Assembly: GCF_006874645.1 (NCBI RefSeq)
Contig: NZ_CP030082.1
Span: 3,286,001-3,350,000 of the forward strand
DNA from: Bdellovibrio sp. ZAP7
GTDB lineage: Bacteria; Bdellovibrionota; Bdellovibrionia; Bdellovibrionales; Bdellovibrionaceae
Reading direction: 5' to 3'
Length of the DNA stretch: 64,000 nt
This document shows, one piece after another, positions 57,251-64,000 of this stretch. How positions within the stretch are numbered: position 1 is the stretch's first letter; the number at the start of each line of letters is the position of its first letter. The notes under the pieces were generated by a model. The model worked only from the letters and a program-made list of their open reading frames with translations, was not told the origin of the DNA and did not search any database. The position numbers were made by a program, and so were the translations under genes.

Positions 57251-58304
57251 GATGAGTACCTTCCTTCTCGGATTGCTTAGAGTTTATTTTTTTAACAAGT
57301 TCCATGCTGTTGAAAACAGTGCGCGGGTATTCGGTTTTCACGAATTCCCAGTCCACACGTCTCATGGCTTCCTTCACGGCAGGATTTGTTTTGCCTTGAG
57401 AAGCCAGCATAGTGATCAATTGCTGAGCGCGCACCATGTAGTCATGCATACGTGCCAGGTTTTGATTCAAGGAATACGCAGGTGATTCCACATCGAAATT
57501 CAGATGCGCCAAAGAACCTTCGTGAGGAATCAATGAGGCTTTGCCTTCGATAGTATCAGCCGCTTCAATTTGTGCTGCCTGCTGCTGTCTTTGCTTTTCA
57601 AACGTGCGAATTTTATCTTCAAGATCGCCCACGTATTTTTGCAGGTCTTCGCGCTCACGTTGAGTGCGTTGCAAATCGTTTAGCAAGCTTTGGAATAAAT
57701 CCGGGCTGACCTGATGACCGACGTTTTCATTTTCACTGAAGATCGTTTGCTGTTGTGTTGCCCAGCTTAATTTCAAAGTGATACCGGACCATTCACAACG
57801 TGCTAAAGGTTGACCCACATAAACGGGCAAAGACTCGAACGCCGCCTTCAGGTAGGTCGTCACCAACGGATATTGTTCGGCAGGAAGTGGCAAATCGAAA
57901 GAGATGCTGACTTCGTCTTTACGAAGATTATCAATCGGTGGTTTTGGAGAAATAAAATAGGACAAGAACTGTTCAGGCTGATTAAAGATTTCCTGCGGAC
58001 GAGGCATCATGCGCAGCACGCTGTCGAGCACTCCCCAAGCACGCAATTCTGGTCCGTTGTGACCCGCACGAATCAAAACATCGCCATCTTTTTTGAGCGG
58101 AAGTCGCAAACACATTTCTAGGAATTGCTCCATGTCAGGAGCACTGATCCAATAGGAAGAATCTCGCAGCAACTCAACCGATAGATGAGTTTGTTCATAG
58201 AGGGGCGTAAGGTCTTCACCTTGCTCCTCAAGAACCGTCAAAACTGAGTTGGAGATCTTACAACTAAAGTGCACGCAAAAGTGATAGCCCAAATGCGAAG
58301 CCAT
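57243..58304 (-). CDS. Unknown coiled-coil protein, possibly a degenerate histidine kinase
   Basis: The first 180 residues form an alpha/beta region with no family I can name. A Gln/Arg/Glu-rich coiled coil follows (about 205-255). The last 85 residues ([13 protein letters not shown] to [25 protein letters not shown]) follow the pattern of the dimerisation region of bacterial histidine kinases (usually HEINNPL... then IDxxFLxEDxPxLLxES). The phospho-acceptor His is missing and no ATPase domain follows. It is coupled to eno by an 8-bp overlap. The relation is inferred from pattern only. Confidence 0.65.
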   Translation of the reverse strand: MASHLGYHFCVHFSCKISNSVLTVLEEQGEDLTPLYEQTHLSVELLRDSSYWISAPDMEQFLEMCLRLPLKKDGDVLIRAGHNGPELRAWGVLDSVLRMMPRPQEIFNQPEQFLSYFISPKPPIDNLRKDEVSISFDLPLPAEQYPLVTTYLKAAFESLPVYVGQPLARCEWSGITLKLSWATQQQTIFSENENVGHQVSPDLFQSLLNDLQRTQREREDLQKYVGDLEDKIRTFEKQRQQQAAQIEAADTIEGKASLIPHEGSLAHLNFDVESPAYSLNQNLARMHDYMVRAQQLITMLASQGKTNPAVKEAMRRVDWEFVKTEYPRTVFNSMELVKKINSKQSEKEGTHHV

Positions 58305-58483
58305 TGAAATAACTATATTATGCTTAAACCAGATGACGCGGATCAGTCAGAAAATCAACCAATCCTCTGCATTTTAGGGCCTCGCCAGTACTTTACAGAT
58401 CTAAGCACGACTCATTGAGTCGGTTAGGTGGAGTTAAGCGGCGATTATATGCGGCGCGGCCGTAAGTAGGACCTGGCACCTTT

Positions 58484-59590
58484 TTAGGCAGCTTTGTTGA
58501 ACTTGGCTTTGGGGAACGGAAGTTTGTTGTCGATTATTTCTTCCATGAACGTTGGAACGTTTCCAGTTGCTTCCAACTTACCTTCAAGGGTTCCGTCGGG
58601 ACGACGTACTAATCGTCCCAGTTCAAATATTGGAACCACATCGTAAGAACCATCGGGCAAGAAGCCACGAACTTCACTGATCGCACCGATACGACGTGAA
58701 CCGTCTCCGTAACGAGAGATTTGTACGATCAAATCAATTGCGGATGCCACTTGTTGACGAAGAGCACGCTCGCTGATTTTGCCATCCCCGCCTTGAGCCA
58801 AAGCTTCCAGACGTACGATCGCATCTTCAGGCGAGTTCGCATGCACCGTGCCCATACAACCCTTGTGACCTGTGTTCATCGCATTCAAAAGCTCAAGAGC
58901 TTCGCCCGAACGAACCTCCCCGACGATGATACGATCAGGACGCAAACGAAGAGCACTCTTCACCAGATCTTTGATCGTCACTTCGCCTTTGCCTTGCGCA
59001 TCGGCCATACGAGTTTCAAACATCACCAAGTGTTCATAATCGACCTGAAGCTCTGATGAGTCTTCGATGATCAACACTCGCTGACCTTTGGGTATACGTG
59101 AACACAAGAGCGACAACAATGTCGTCTTACCGGAACCGGTACCACCGCTGACGATAATGTTTTTCCCCAAAAACATCGCGATATCTAAAAAGCGTGCGCC
59201 GTCTTCAGAAATTGTGCCCATTTTGATGTAGTCATTGAAAGTAATTTTAGTGCTCGTAAATTTACGAATCGACAGAGTCGTGCCTTTACGGGACATCGGT
59301 GGAATCACCGCTGCGATACGGGACCCATCCGGCAAACGCGCATCCAAGCGAGGATTCTCGTCATTGATACGACGGCCGACAGATTGTGCGATAGAGTTAA
59401 CGGCGGCACGCAGGTCGTCTTCGGAAGGAAACTTTTCAGAAACCTTTTCGAGCTTACCTTTGCGTTCGACGAAAATTTCACTGGGACCATTTACAAGAAT
59501 CTCGGAGACACCCGGGTCATCAAGATACTTCACAACAGGACCGAGGTTCTGCTGAATAGTCTGCTTGAAAACGTTCGACTGATCCGACAT
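58484..59590 (-). CDS. cpaF: CpaF/TadA-type secretion ATPase
   Basis: The ATPase belongs to the type II/IV secretion superfamily that drives Flp/Tad pili. The N-terminal domain ([22 protein letters not shown]) is followed by Walker [13 protein letters not shown] (about 150-160), Walker B and Asp box [19 protein letters not shown], and His box [19 protein letters not shown]. 368 aa is somewhat short but complete. No Tad platform or pilin genes are adjacent; it follows a cupredoxin-like gene by 17 bp. Confidence 0.93.
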   Translation of the reverse strand: MSDQSNVFKQTIQQNLGPVVKYLDDPGVSEILVNGPSEIFVERKGKLEKVSEKFPSEDDLRAAVNSIAQSVGRRINDENPRLDARLPDGSRIAAVIPPMSRKGTTLSIRKFTSTKITFNDYIKMGTISEDGARFLDIAMFLGKNIIVSGGTGSGKTTLLSLLCSRIPKGQRVLIIEDSSELQVDYEHLVMFETRMADAQGKGEVTIKDLVKSALRLRPDRIIVGEVRSGEALELLNAMNTGHKGCMGTVHANSPEDAIVRLEALAQGGDGKISERALRQQVASAIDLIVQISRYGDGSRRIGAISEVRGFLPDGSYDVVPIFELGRLVRRPDGTLEGKLEATGNVPTFMEEIIDNKLPFPKAKFNKAA

Positions 59591-59607
59591 GGGTGCACCG
59601 ATCGTAA

Positions 59608-60126
59608 TTAGTTAGAAGCGGGTTTTCTGCCACCTGGGACAGAATTCGCATCTGAATAAATAATGAATTTACCTTGCACTGCTGTTTCAGGGCATTGGTA
59701 AGAGAAGATACCGTCTGTTTTCGGCATCACATTGAAAGTCTTCTCTTCACCAAACACAGTGTTATGGTGTTCAGAAAATGCATCCAACACGAAGCTAACG
59801 TTTTTCTCTTTACCGTTCACGTTCACCACGTGAATGCGATAGTTGTTACCCTTTTTCAGGCGCACAGTTTCTGGGACGAAACCTTTTTCTGTATTCATGA
59901 TAACGATATCCTGAGTCGGCTCGACCGAGTCGAACACGTTGCTCAAAATACTTACGGATTGATCTTCTTTGATACTGGCAGGCAAGCGATCTTCGTTCGT
60001 CACCTTGTTGAAATCAACCTGACGACGAGAAAAATCAACTTCCCAGGCATTAGCCACGCTGGTGATAAGCAGAGCTGTTACAAGACTAGTGCAAATCTTT
60101 ACGGTCTTGGAATTCACAAAACTCAC
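59608..60126 (-). CDS. Secreted cupredoxin-like protein
   Basis: A signal peptide (ending VANA) precedes a cupredoxin-like beta-sandwich. VRLKKGNNYRIHVVNVNGKEKNVSFVLDAFSEHH, with paired His, and DGIFSYQCPETAVQGKFIIY, with a Cys, place possible copper ligands as in type-1 or CuA folds, although the usual final ligand is not certain. The GTG at 60126 has GGAGG 6 nt upstream, inside the previous gene (41-bp overlap). A role in copper handling or folding is possible. Confidence 0.75.
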   Translation of the reverse strand: MSFVNSKTVKICTSLVTALLITSVANAWEVDFSRRQVDFNKVTNEDRLPASIKEDQSVSILSNVFDSVEPTQDIVIMNTEKGFVPETVRLKKGNNYRIHVVNVNGKEKNVSFVLDAFSEHHNTVFGEEKTFNVMPKTDGIFSYQCPETAVQGKFIIYSDANSVPGGRKPASN

Positions 60127-60364
60127 GAGCGACCTCCATAGCGATATAACTTACGGATCTTTGATCCATCATGTGTAGCTTTTGGATAAGTAGATCTTTG
60201 TCTCCACGGCAACCGTTGATGCTTTGAAAAGCTTCACTCAAAAGTGCTGGGTTTGCCATCATCTCTTTTGTGACTTCTTGCCAATCTAATTTAAGCACAG
60301 GATCAATTGCGCCCACGCTGTAAAGTGCATCGAACATAACTTGTAAATCGCCTTGAAGAAACAT
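60086..60364 (-). CDS. Hypothetical protein, 92 aa
   Basis: A soluble, mostly helical protein. The ATG at 60364 has GGAGG 5 nt upstream, so it is preferred to the frame at 60385. It contains one Cys pair-like CRGDKD and a final HDHLK-like EFQDRKDLH. I recognise no family. Its last 41 bp encode the start of the cupredoxin-like protein, a strong sign of coupled translation. Confidence 0.7.
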   Translation of the reverse strand: MFLQGDLQVMFDALYSVGAIDPVLKLDWQEVTKEMMANPALLSEAFQSINGCRGDKDLLIQKLHMMDQRSVSYIAMEVAREFCEFQDRKDLH

Positions 60365-60516
60365 TGAATCCTCCATCTGCTGCACTCTGATTTTTTAAAT
60401 CAAAGTGGAGAGCATCCTGCTCCCCGTTACCTATTGTTTCTATCGGTAGGAGTTCATTAGAACTTGAGTCAATTTGAGGCGATTTTCAGAGAGTTGAGGA
60501 GGTCTTTGTTTTGACG

Positions 60517-60548
60517 CTGGTCTCTGGTCAGAAAGTACCAGAGACCAG
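60517..60548. repeat. Perfect 12-bp hairpin in the 225-bp gap
   Basis: CTGGTCTCTGGT and its inverse (60517-60528 and 60537-60548, loop 8) lie between the 211-aa protein gene and the 92-aa gene on the minus strand. No T-run follows on either side, so it is not a standard terminator. It could be an RNA stem or operator. Confidence 0.6.
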
Positions 60549-60610
60549 TCGGGTCGAGGGAAAATTTTGCCGGATTTACAGTTTATCCGACGAACTTATG
60601 GCGAACTTAT

Positions 60611-61228
60611 CTACTTCTTTTTCTTCTTCTCGTCTTTAGAGGCAGCTGGCTTCTCTATTGGATTCTGCTCAAGCACACGCTTCGCCAAATCCGATGGTGA
60701 ATCACCCACTTTCATGCCACGAAGACTACGCTCATTTTTTGCCTCTCGGGTCATTTCAATTTTTGCGTCGCGGATTTTTTCTAAAAGTTTGCGCTCAAAA
60801 CCGTTGGATTTTGCGTAAGGTTTAGATTCAGCAACGAAGTTTTCCAAAAAGACAGCATACGTGTTTTGAATGACAGGTTTGACACCTTTAGGATGCTTAA
60901 GTGCATCAACGGCTTCATCAACCAGGATCGTCAACGCGTTCTCCCATTGATCCAGTTCATCCAACTTCGTGCGCAATGGACCGACGACCTTATCAATCAT
61001 GTCATCCGTTCCATCTGGGCGCGAGAAAACGGCTTGAAGGGCTTCCTTCAAGGGTACGTATTTCTCGTCATGCAGCTGCTCTGATTCCTGGATCTTTTCA
61101 TTCACGAGCTCGTTCATCTGATCGAGATCTTTAGTCGCCAGGGTTGCGTAGTTTGCGATAAGACCGGCTTGTGCGTGAAGGCAAAAAGCGGTCACGAATG
61201 TTGCTAAAATAAAATTTGGTTTTTTCAT
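60611..61228 (-). CDS. Secreted helical protein of unknown function, 205 aa
   Basis: A signal peptide (MKKPNFILATFVTAFCLHAQA) is followed by an almost entirely alpha-helical mature chain with heptad-like spacing and a Lys-rich tail (KDEKKKKK). ATG at 61228 follows CTGGAAAC; the longer frame to 61246 lacks a site. No family is recognised. It is transcribed divergently from the DsbA-like lipoprotein gene. Confidence 0.78.
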   Translation of the reverse strand: MKKPNFILATFVTAFCLHAQAGLIANYATLATKDLDQMNELVNEKIQESEQLHDEKYVPLKEALQAVFSRPDGTDDMIDKVVGPLRTKLDELDQWENALTILVDEAVDALKHPKGVKPVIQNTYAVFLENFVAESKPYAKSNGFERKLLEKIRDAKIEMTREAKNERSLRGMKVGDSPSDLAKRVLEQNPIEKPAASKDEKKKKK

Positions 61229-61403
61229 AGTTTCCAGTCTAAACACACAGAAACTTCACGCAAGTCCAATCACTTCATGCAGCACGGCAAGAATAGGGTA
61301 CAGGACTTAGGTTCAGGTTTTTTTCCTTCCCTCGTGGAAAATACATGGCACAATGGGAGGGCTTTTGAGTTTTAACAAATTAAATTCCTTTATGGAGGCG
61401 ACA

Positions 61404-62189
61404 TTGAAAGCATTTAAATTAGCAGCAGTTTCAGCGTTGGCACTTTCCCTTGTGAACTGTGCTCCATCCGCAAAACAACTTAAAGAAGTAGTAGAAAAAG
61501 ATCCAAGCATCGTTTTCGCAGCTATCGAAAAAGACCCTGAGCAATTCATCGAAGTGGTGAACAAAGCAGCTCAAGGCGCTCAAAAGAAAGCTCAAGAAAA
61601 AGCTATGGCTGAAGAAGGCAAAAAGCGTGACGAAGAGTTCGCAAGTCCTTTGAAACCAGCTATCGACGACAGCCGTGTATTCTTCGGTCCTAAAGACGCG
61701 AAAATCACAATCGTTGAATACTCTGATTTCGAATGCCCATACTGCTCTAAAGGTCACGCGACAGTTGATGAAGTTATGAAAGCGTACCCTAAAGACGTTC
61801 GCGTAATCTACAAACACTTGCCTTTGGATTTCCATCCTATGGCGATGCCTGCAGCACGCTACTTCGAAGCAATCGCAATGCAAGACCATGCGAAAGCTGA
61901 AAAGTTCTACAACATCGTTTTCGAAAACCAAGGCGAACTTCGCACTAAAAAAGAAGCATTCTTGAAAGATGCTGCGAAAAAAGCTGGTGCGGACTTGAAA
62001 CGTGTTGAAAAAGATCTTAAAGACGAAAAAATCACTAAAATCATCGAAGCTGACATGGAAGAAGCTAAAAAATTCAACTTCTCCGGAACTCCAGGCTTCT
62101 TGATCAACGGCGTTTCCCTTCGTGGTGCGTATCCGTTCTCTGAGTTCAAAGACATTATCGACCGTCACTTGAAAACTGCGGCTAAATAA
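61404..62189 (+). CDS. DsbA/thioredoxin-like lipoprotein
   Basis: The TTG at 61404 is used because GGAGG lies 5 nt upstream and it gives a perfect lipoprotein signal ending SLVNC (Cys19). A helical Lys/Ala/Glu linker follows, then a DsbA-type thioredoxin fold with CXXC motif ECPYC at 111-114 and the cis-Pro segment SGTPGFLING. Family members oxidise or isomerise disulfides in exported proteins. It is lipid-anchored, so it may serve the envelope. An ATG at 61392 or 61353 is the alternative. A hairpin terminator follows. Confidence 0.9.
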   Translation: MKAFKLAAVSALALSLVNCAPSAKQLKEVVEKDPSIVFAAIEKDPEQFIEVVNKAAQGAQKKAQEKAMAEEGKKRDEEFASPLKPAIDDSRVFFGPKDAKITIVEYSDFECPYCSKGHATVDEVMKAYPKDVRVIYKHLPLDFHPMAMPAARYFEAIAMQDHAKAEKFYNIVFENQGELRTKKEAFLKDAAKKAGADLKRVEKDLKDEKITKIIEADMEEAKKFNFSGTPGFLINGVSLRGAYPFSEFKDIIDRHLKTAAK

Positions 62190-62214
62190 TCTCTTTGCAC
62201 AGGGTGCACTGAAG

Positions 62215-62247
62215 AACCCACAGCTCTCAAGGCTGTGGGTTTTTTTA
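62215..62247 (+). terminator. Terminator of the DsbA-like gene
   Basis: ACCCACAGC/GCTGTGGGT with a 7-nt loop is followed by seven T. It sits 26 bp after the stop. Confidence 0.9.
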
Positions 62248-62319
62248 TTTGCAAAAGCGCAACGATCTTTCATGATTAATTTGCGTTTGCTCAATGATGA
62301 GCCCGCAGAGGAATCTGCA

Positions 62320-64000
62320 ATGTCTTTAAAAGTAAAATTTCTGCTGATTGTTTCGGTTCTTTTAATCGCTTCTTCCGCGACTATCTTTTTCTTAAATCGT
62401 GAGACTTTTCTCTCTGACAAACGCTCTTATGTCTATGCCAATGCCCTCGAGAGAATCGATGGAATCAGTCAAAATTTTGATCAGGATTTCAATACCAGTT
62501 TCGAAAGAATTCGCTCCGCACTTCAGCTTTTTGATGCCTCTACTCAACAGTTCCCTCCCCAGGTCAAAGCCCTCGCCAACAACCAAAAATGGGGTGATAT
62601 TTCGATTTATGTCGCTCAAGAAGGTTTCCCACTGCGTCTTATGGACGTTCTCGGAACACAAATTTCCACCTCGGAAGCAATCACCAGCCGACTAACTTCC
62701 TTGAAGGAAAATGAGCTCATCGTCGAAAGCGACATTCAATTTCCTGACAAGCTCACCGTCATGTTTCGCCAGGGTCCTTACCGAGTTTACGCAAACTTGA
62801 ACTTCCCTTTTTTTAAAAATCTTCAAAGCCGCAATGAAGTCGCCCTCTACCTGGCTAAAACCAATCAATGGTGGTTTCCCGCCTCTACCAATGATGGTTT
62901 CAACTCCATCACGCCCCGCCTGAATGAATTTTTTCAGCAAAGCTCCAGTGGCGTGAAGGACATCGACTTAAATAACCGACGTTATCTGATGTCTTTCAAA
63001 AAACTATCACAGCTGGATATATATGTTTTTGAAGTTTTCGATAAGAAAAGTATTTTCTCAGTCGTCGATTCCATCATGAACAAAACCTTGGCTGCGAGCT
63101 TGATCATACTGGTGATCGGCTTGGTTGCCGTCTTCCTTTCCATCGATAGTCTTACGCAAAACCTGCTTCGCCTGGCAAATGCCATGAGTGAGTTTTCAAA
63201 ACACGGGACTGCGAAGCCTTTGAAAATCACCAATAAAGATGAAGTTGGGCAAATGGCGGAAGTTTTTAATTCCATGCAGAGCAAGATCGAAGGACTGCTG
63301 CAACAGACTCAGGAGAAAGCACGAATGCAGGCGGAACTTGAGACCGCCAAAGAGGTTCAGACGACTCTGCTTCCGAAAATGAAAATGGAAACAGAGGCGT
63401 ATTCCCTGAAAGGATATTATCACCCCGCTTCGGAGTGCGGCGGCGATTTGTGGTTTCATAACTGCGCCGATGATAAAATTTTTGTATTTATTGGCGATGC
63501 AACCGGACACGGAGTTCCGGCTGCTTTGATCACGGCGGCGACTCGCTCCATCTTGTCCTTGACGGTAGATGAAAAAATCTGGAGCCCGGGAAGAACGTTG
63601 GGTCGGATCAATCAAGTTCTGTGTGACGTCGCCAAGGGAGAGAAAATGATGACCGCCTTTGCCGCCACAATCGATTTGAAGGCAGAGACAATCACTTACG
63701 CCAATGCTAGCCACGAACAACCGCTTTTACTTCCTTTAAGTGAAGAAGGACGCAAGTTCAAAAAATCAGATATCACATTGCTGGGCGAAGTAAACGGAAA
63801 ACGACTGGGACACGAGAAAGACACCGTATACGAGGAGATTTCAACCGATTTCAAATTAGGGCAAACTCTTTTTGCCTACACCGATGGTTTGACTGATGCC
63901 GAGAACACTAAGAAAGAACAATTCGGAGAGCGCACCGTATTTAAGTTGGCAGCGGATGCTTGTACAAAAGGATCTCAGCGAAGTCTTCACGATCAAATAG
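62320..64000 (+). CDS. Membrane HAMP-SpoIIE/PP2C serine phosphatase (cut by right edge)
   Basis: The frame is open from ATG at 62320 (AGAGGA about 6 nt upstream) to the right edge, 560 codons. It has an N-terminal helix (about 5-24), a periplasmic domain of about 215 residues, a second helix (about 245-268), a HAMP region, a coiled coil and a SpoIIE/PP2C phosphatase domain with metal-binding SECGGDLW and FIGDATGHGVPAALITAATRS. The C-terminus is outside the window. It is a membrane sensor whose output dephosphorylates a protein, often an anti-sigma antagonist. Frame integrity was checked codon by codon. Confidence 0.9.
   Translation, partial: MSLKVKFLLIVSVLLIASSATIFFLNRETFLSDKRSYVYANALERIDGISQNFDQDFNTSFERIRSALQLFDASTQQFPPQVKALANNQKWGDISIYVAQEGFPLRLMDVLGTQISTSEAITSRLTSLKENELIVESDIQFPDKLTVMFRQGPYRVYANLNFPFFKNLQSRNEVALYLAKTNQWWFPASTNDGFNSITPRLNEFFQQSSSGVKDIDLNNRRYLMSFKKLSQLDIYVFEVFDKKSIFSVVDSIMNKTLAASLIILVIGLVAVFLSIDSLTQNLLRLANAMSEFSKHGTAKPLKITNKDEVGQMAEVFNSMQSKIEGLLQQTQEKARMQAELETAKEVQTTLLPKMKMETEAYSLKGYYHPASECGGDLWFHNCADDKIFVFIGDATGHGVPAALITAATRSILSLTVDEKIWSPGRTLGRINQVLCDVAKGEKMMTAFAATIDLKAETITYANASHEQPLLLPLSEEGRKFKKSDITLLGEVNGKRLGHEKDTVYEEISTDFKLGQTLFAYTDGLTDAENTKKEQFGERTVFKLAADACTKGSQRSLHDQI

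Noticed and set aside
61431-62420. Minus-strand open frame of 329 codons antisense to the DsbA-like gene
   Set aside because: The plus strand encodes a clear DsbA-type lipoprotein; the long antisense frame follows from its codon bias.

Overview
The window comes from a Bdellovibrio-like predatory bacterium. The evidence is the partial 16S 5' end, the Myxococcus-type gliding cluster joined to lptC-lptB-rpoN, the PilMNOPQ operon, and the general gene content and style. The assignment rests on recognition only, and I cannot fix the species. Almost every gene lies on the minus strand in long, tightly overlapping transcription units (ATGA and TAATG junctions). There is no prophage, CRISPR array or intact insertion sequence.

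Layout. 1-760: the 5' end of a 16S rRNA gene, with its leader (two boxA-like copies and a boxB-like hairpin), its promoter and an upstream tRNA-Ala(UGC). 795-4281: an unknown gene, a cupin, rarA, a small secreted protein and a lipoprotein. 4291-10422: the type IV pilus assembly operon pilM-N-O-P-Q and the prepilin peptidase pilD. 10415-18712: an ABC exporter, a PhnD-like binding protein and early pyrimidine genes (carB; pyrB-carA plus an unknown). 18748-24730: three signal peptidase I paralogues around a secreted protein, then lepA and metK. 24846-31390: a histidine kinase, hpf, a nucleosidase, apt, rpoN, lptB and an lptC/lptA-like gene.

31409-43070 is the most distinctive block. It is a contiguous gliding-motility (Agl/Glt) envelope machine: two ExbD/TolR proteins, TolQ, an FHA plus AgmX/PglI-type energy transducer, a small periplasmic protein, TPR lipoprotein and large TPR proteins, and two outer-membrane barrels. 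It is followed by lptC-lptB-rpoN and preceded by KDO/LPS genes (kdsC, a TonB-like protein, kdsD, pyrG, kdsB, engB), so surface motility and outer-membrane biogenesis share one genomic neighbourhood.

48.7-64 kb: an FHA-type sigma-54 activator, a FliL-like protein, polA without visible proofreading residues, an XRE-like protein, ftsB, a decayed GrpB-like fragment, a VOC protein, eno preceded by a protein that looks like a degenerate histidine kinase, a CpaF ATPase with a cupredoxin-like partner, a DsbA-type lipoprotein, and a membrane-bound SpoIIE/PP2C phosphatase cut by the right edge.

Less-explained signals are four long inverted-repeat elements in intergenic gaps. Two of them (19485-19589 and 26626-26727) share a conserved core but have different, self-complementary arms. 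The other two (28017-28179 and 55058-55264) are unrelated to them and to each other. Starts were chosen from Shine-Dalgarno spacing where possible; many are ATG, GTG or TTG codons inside longer open frames.
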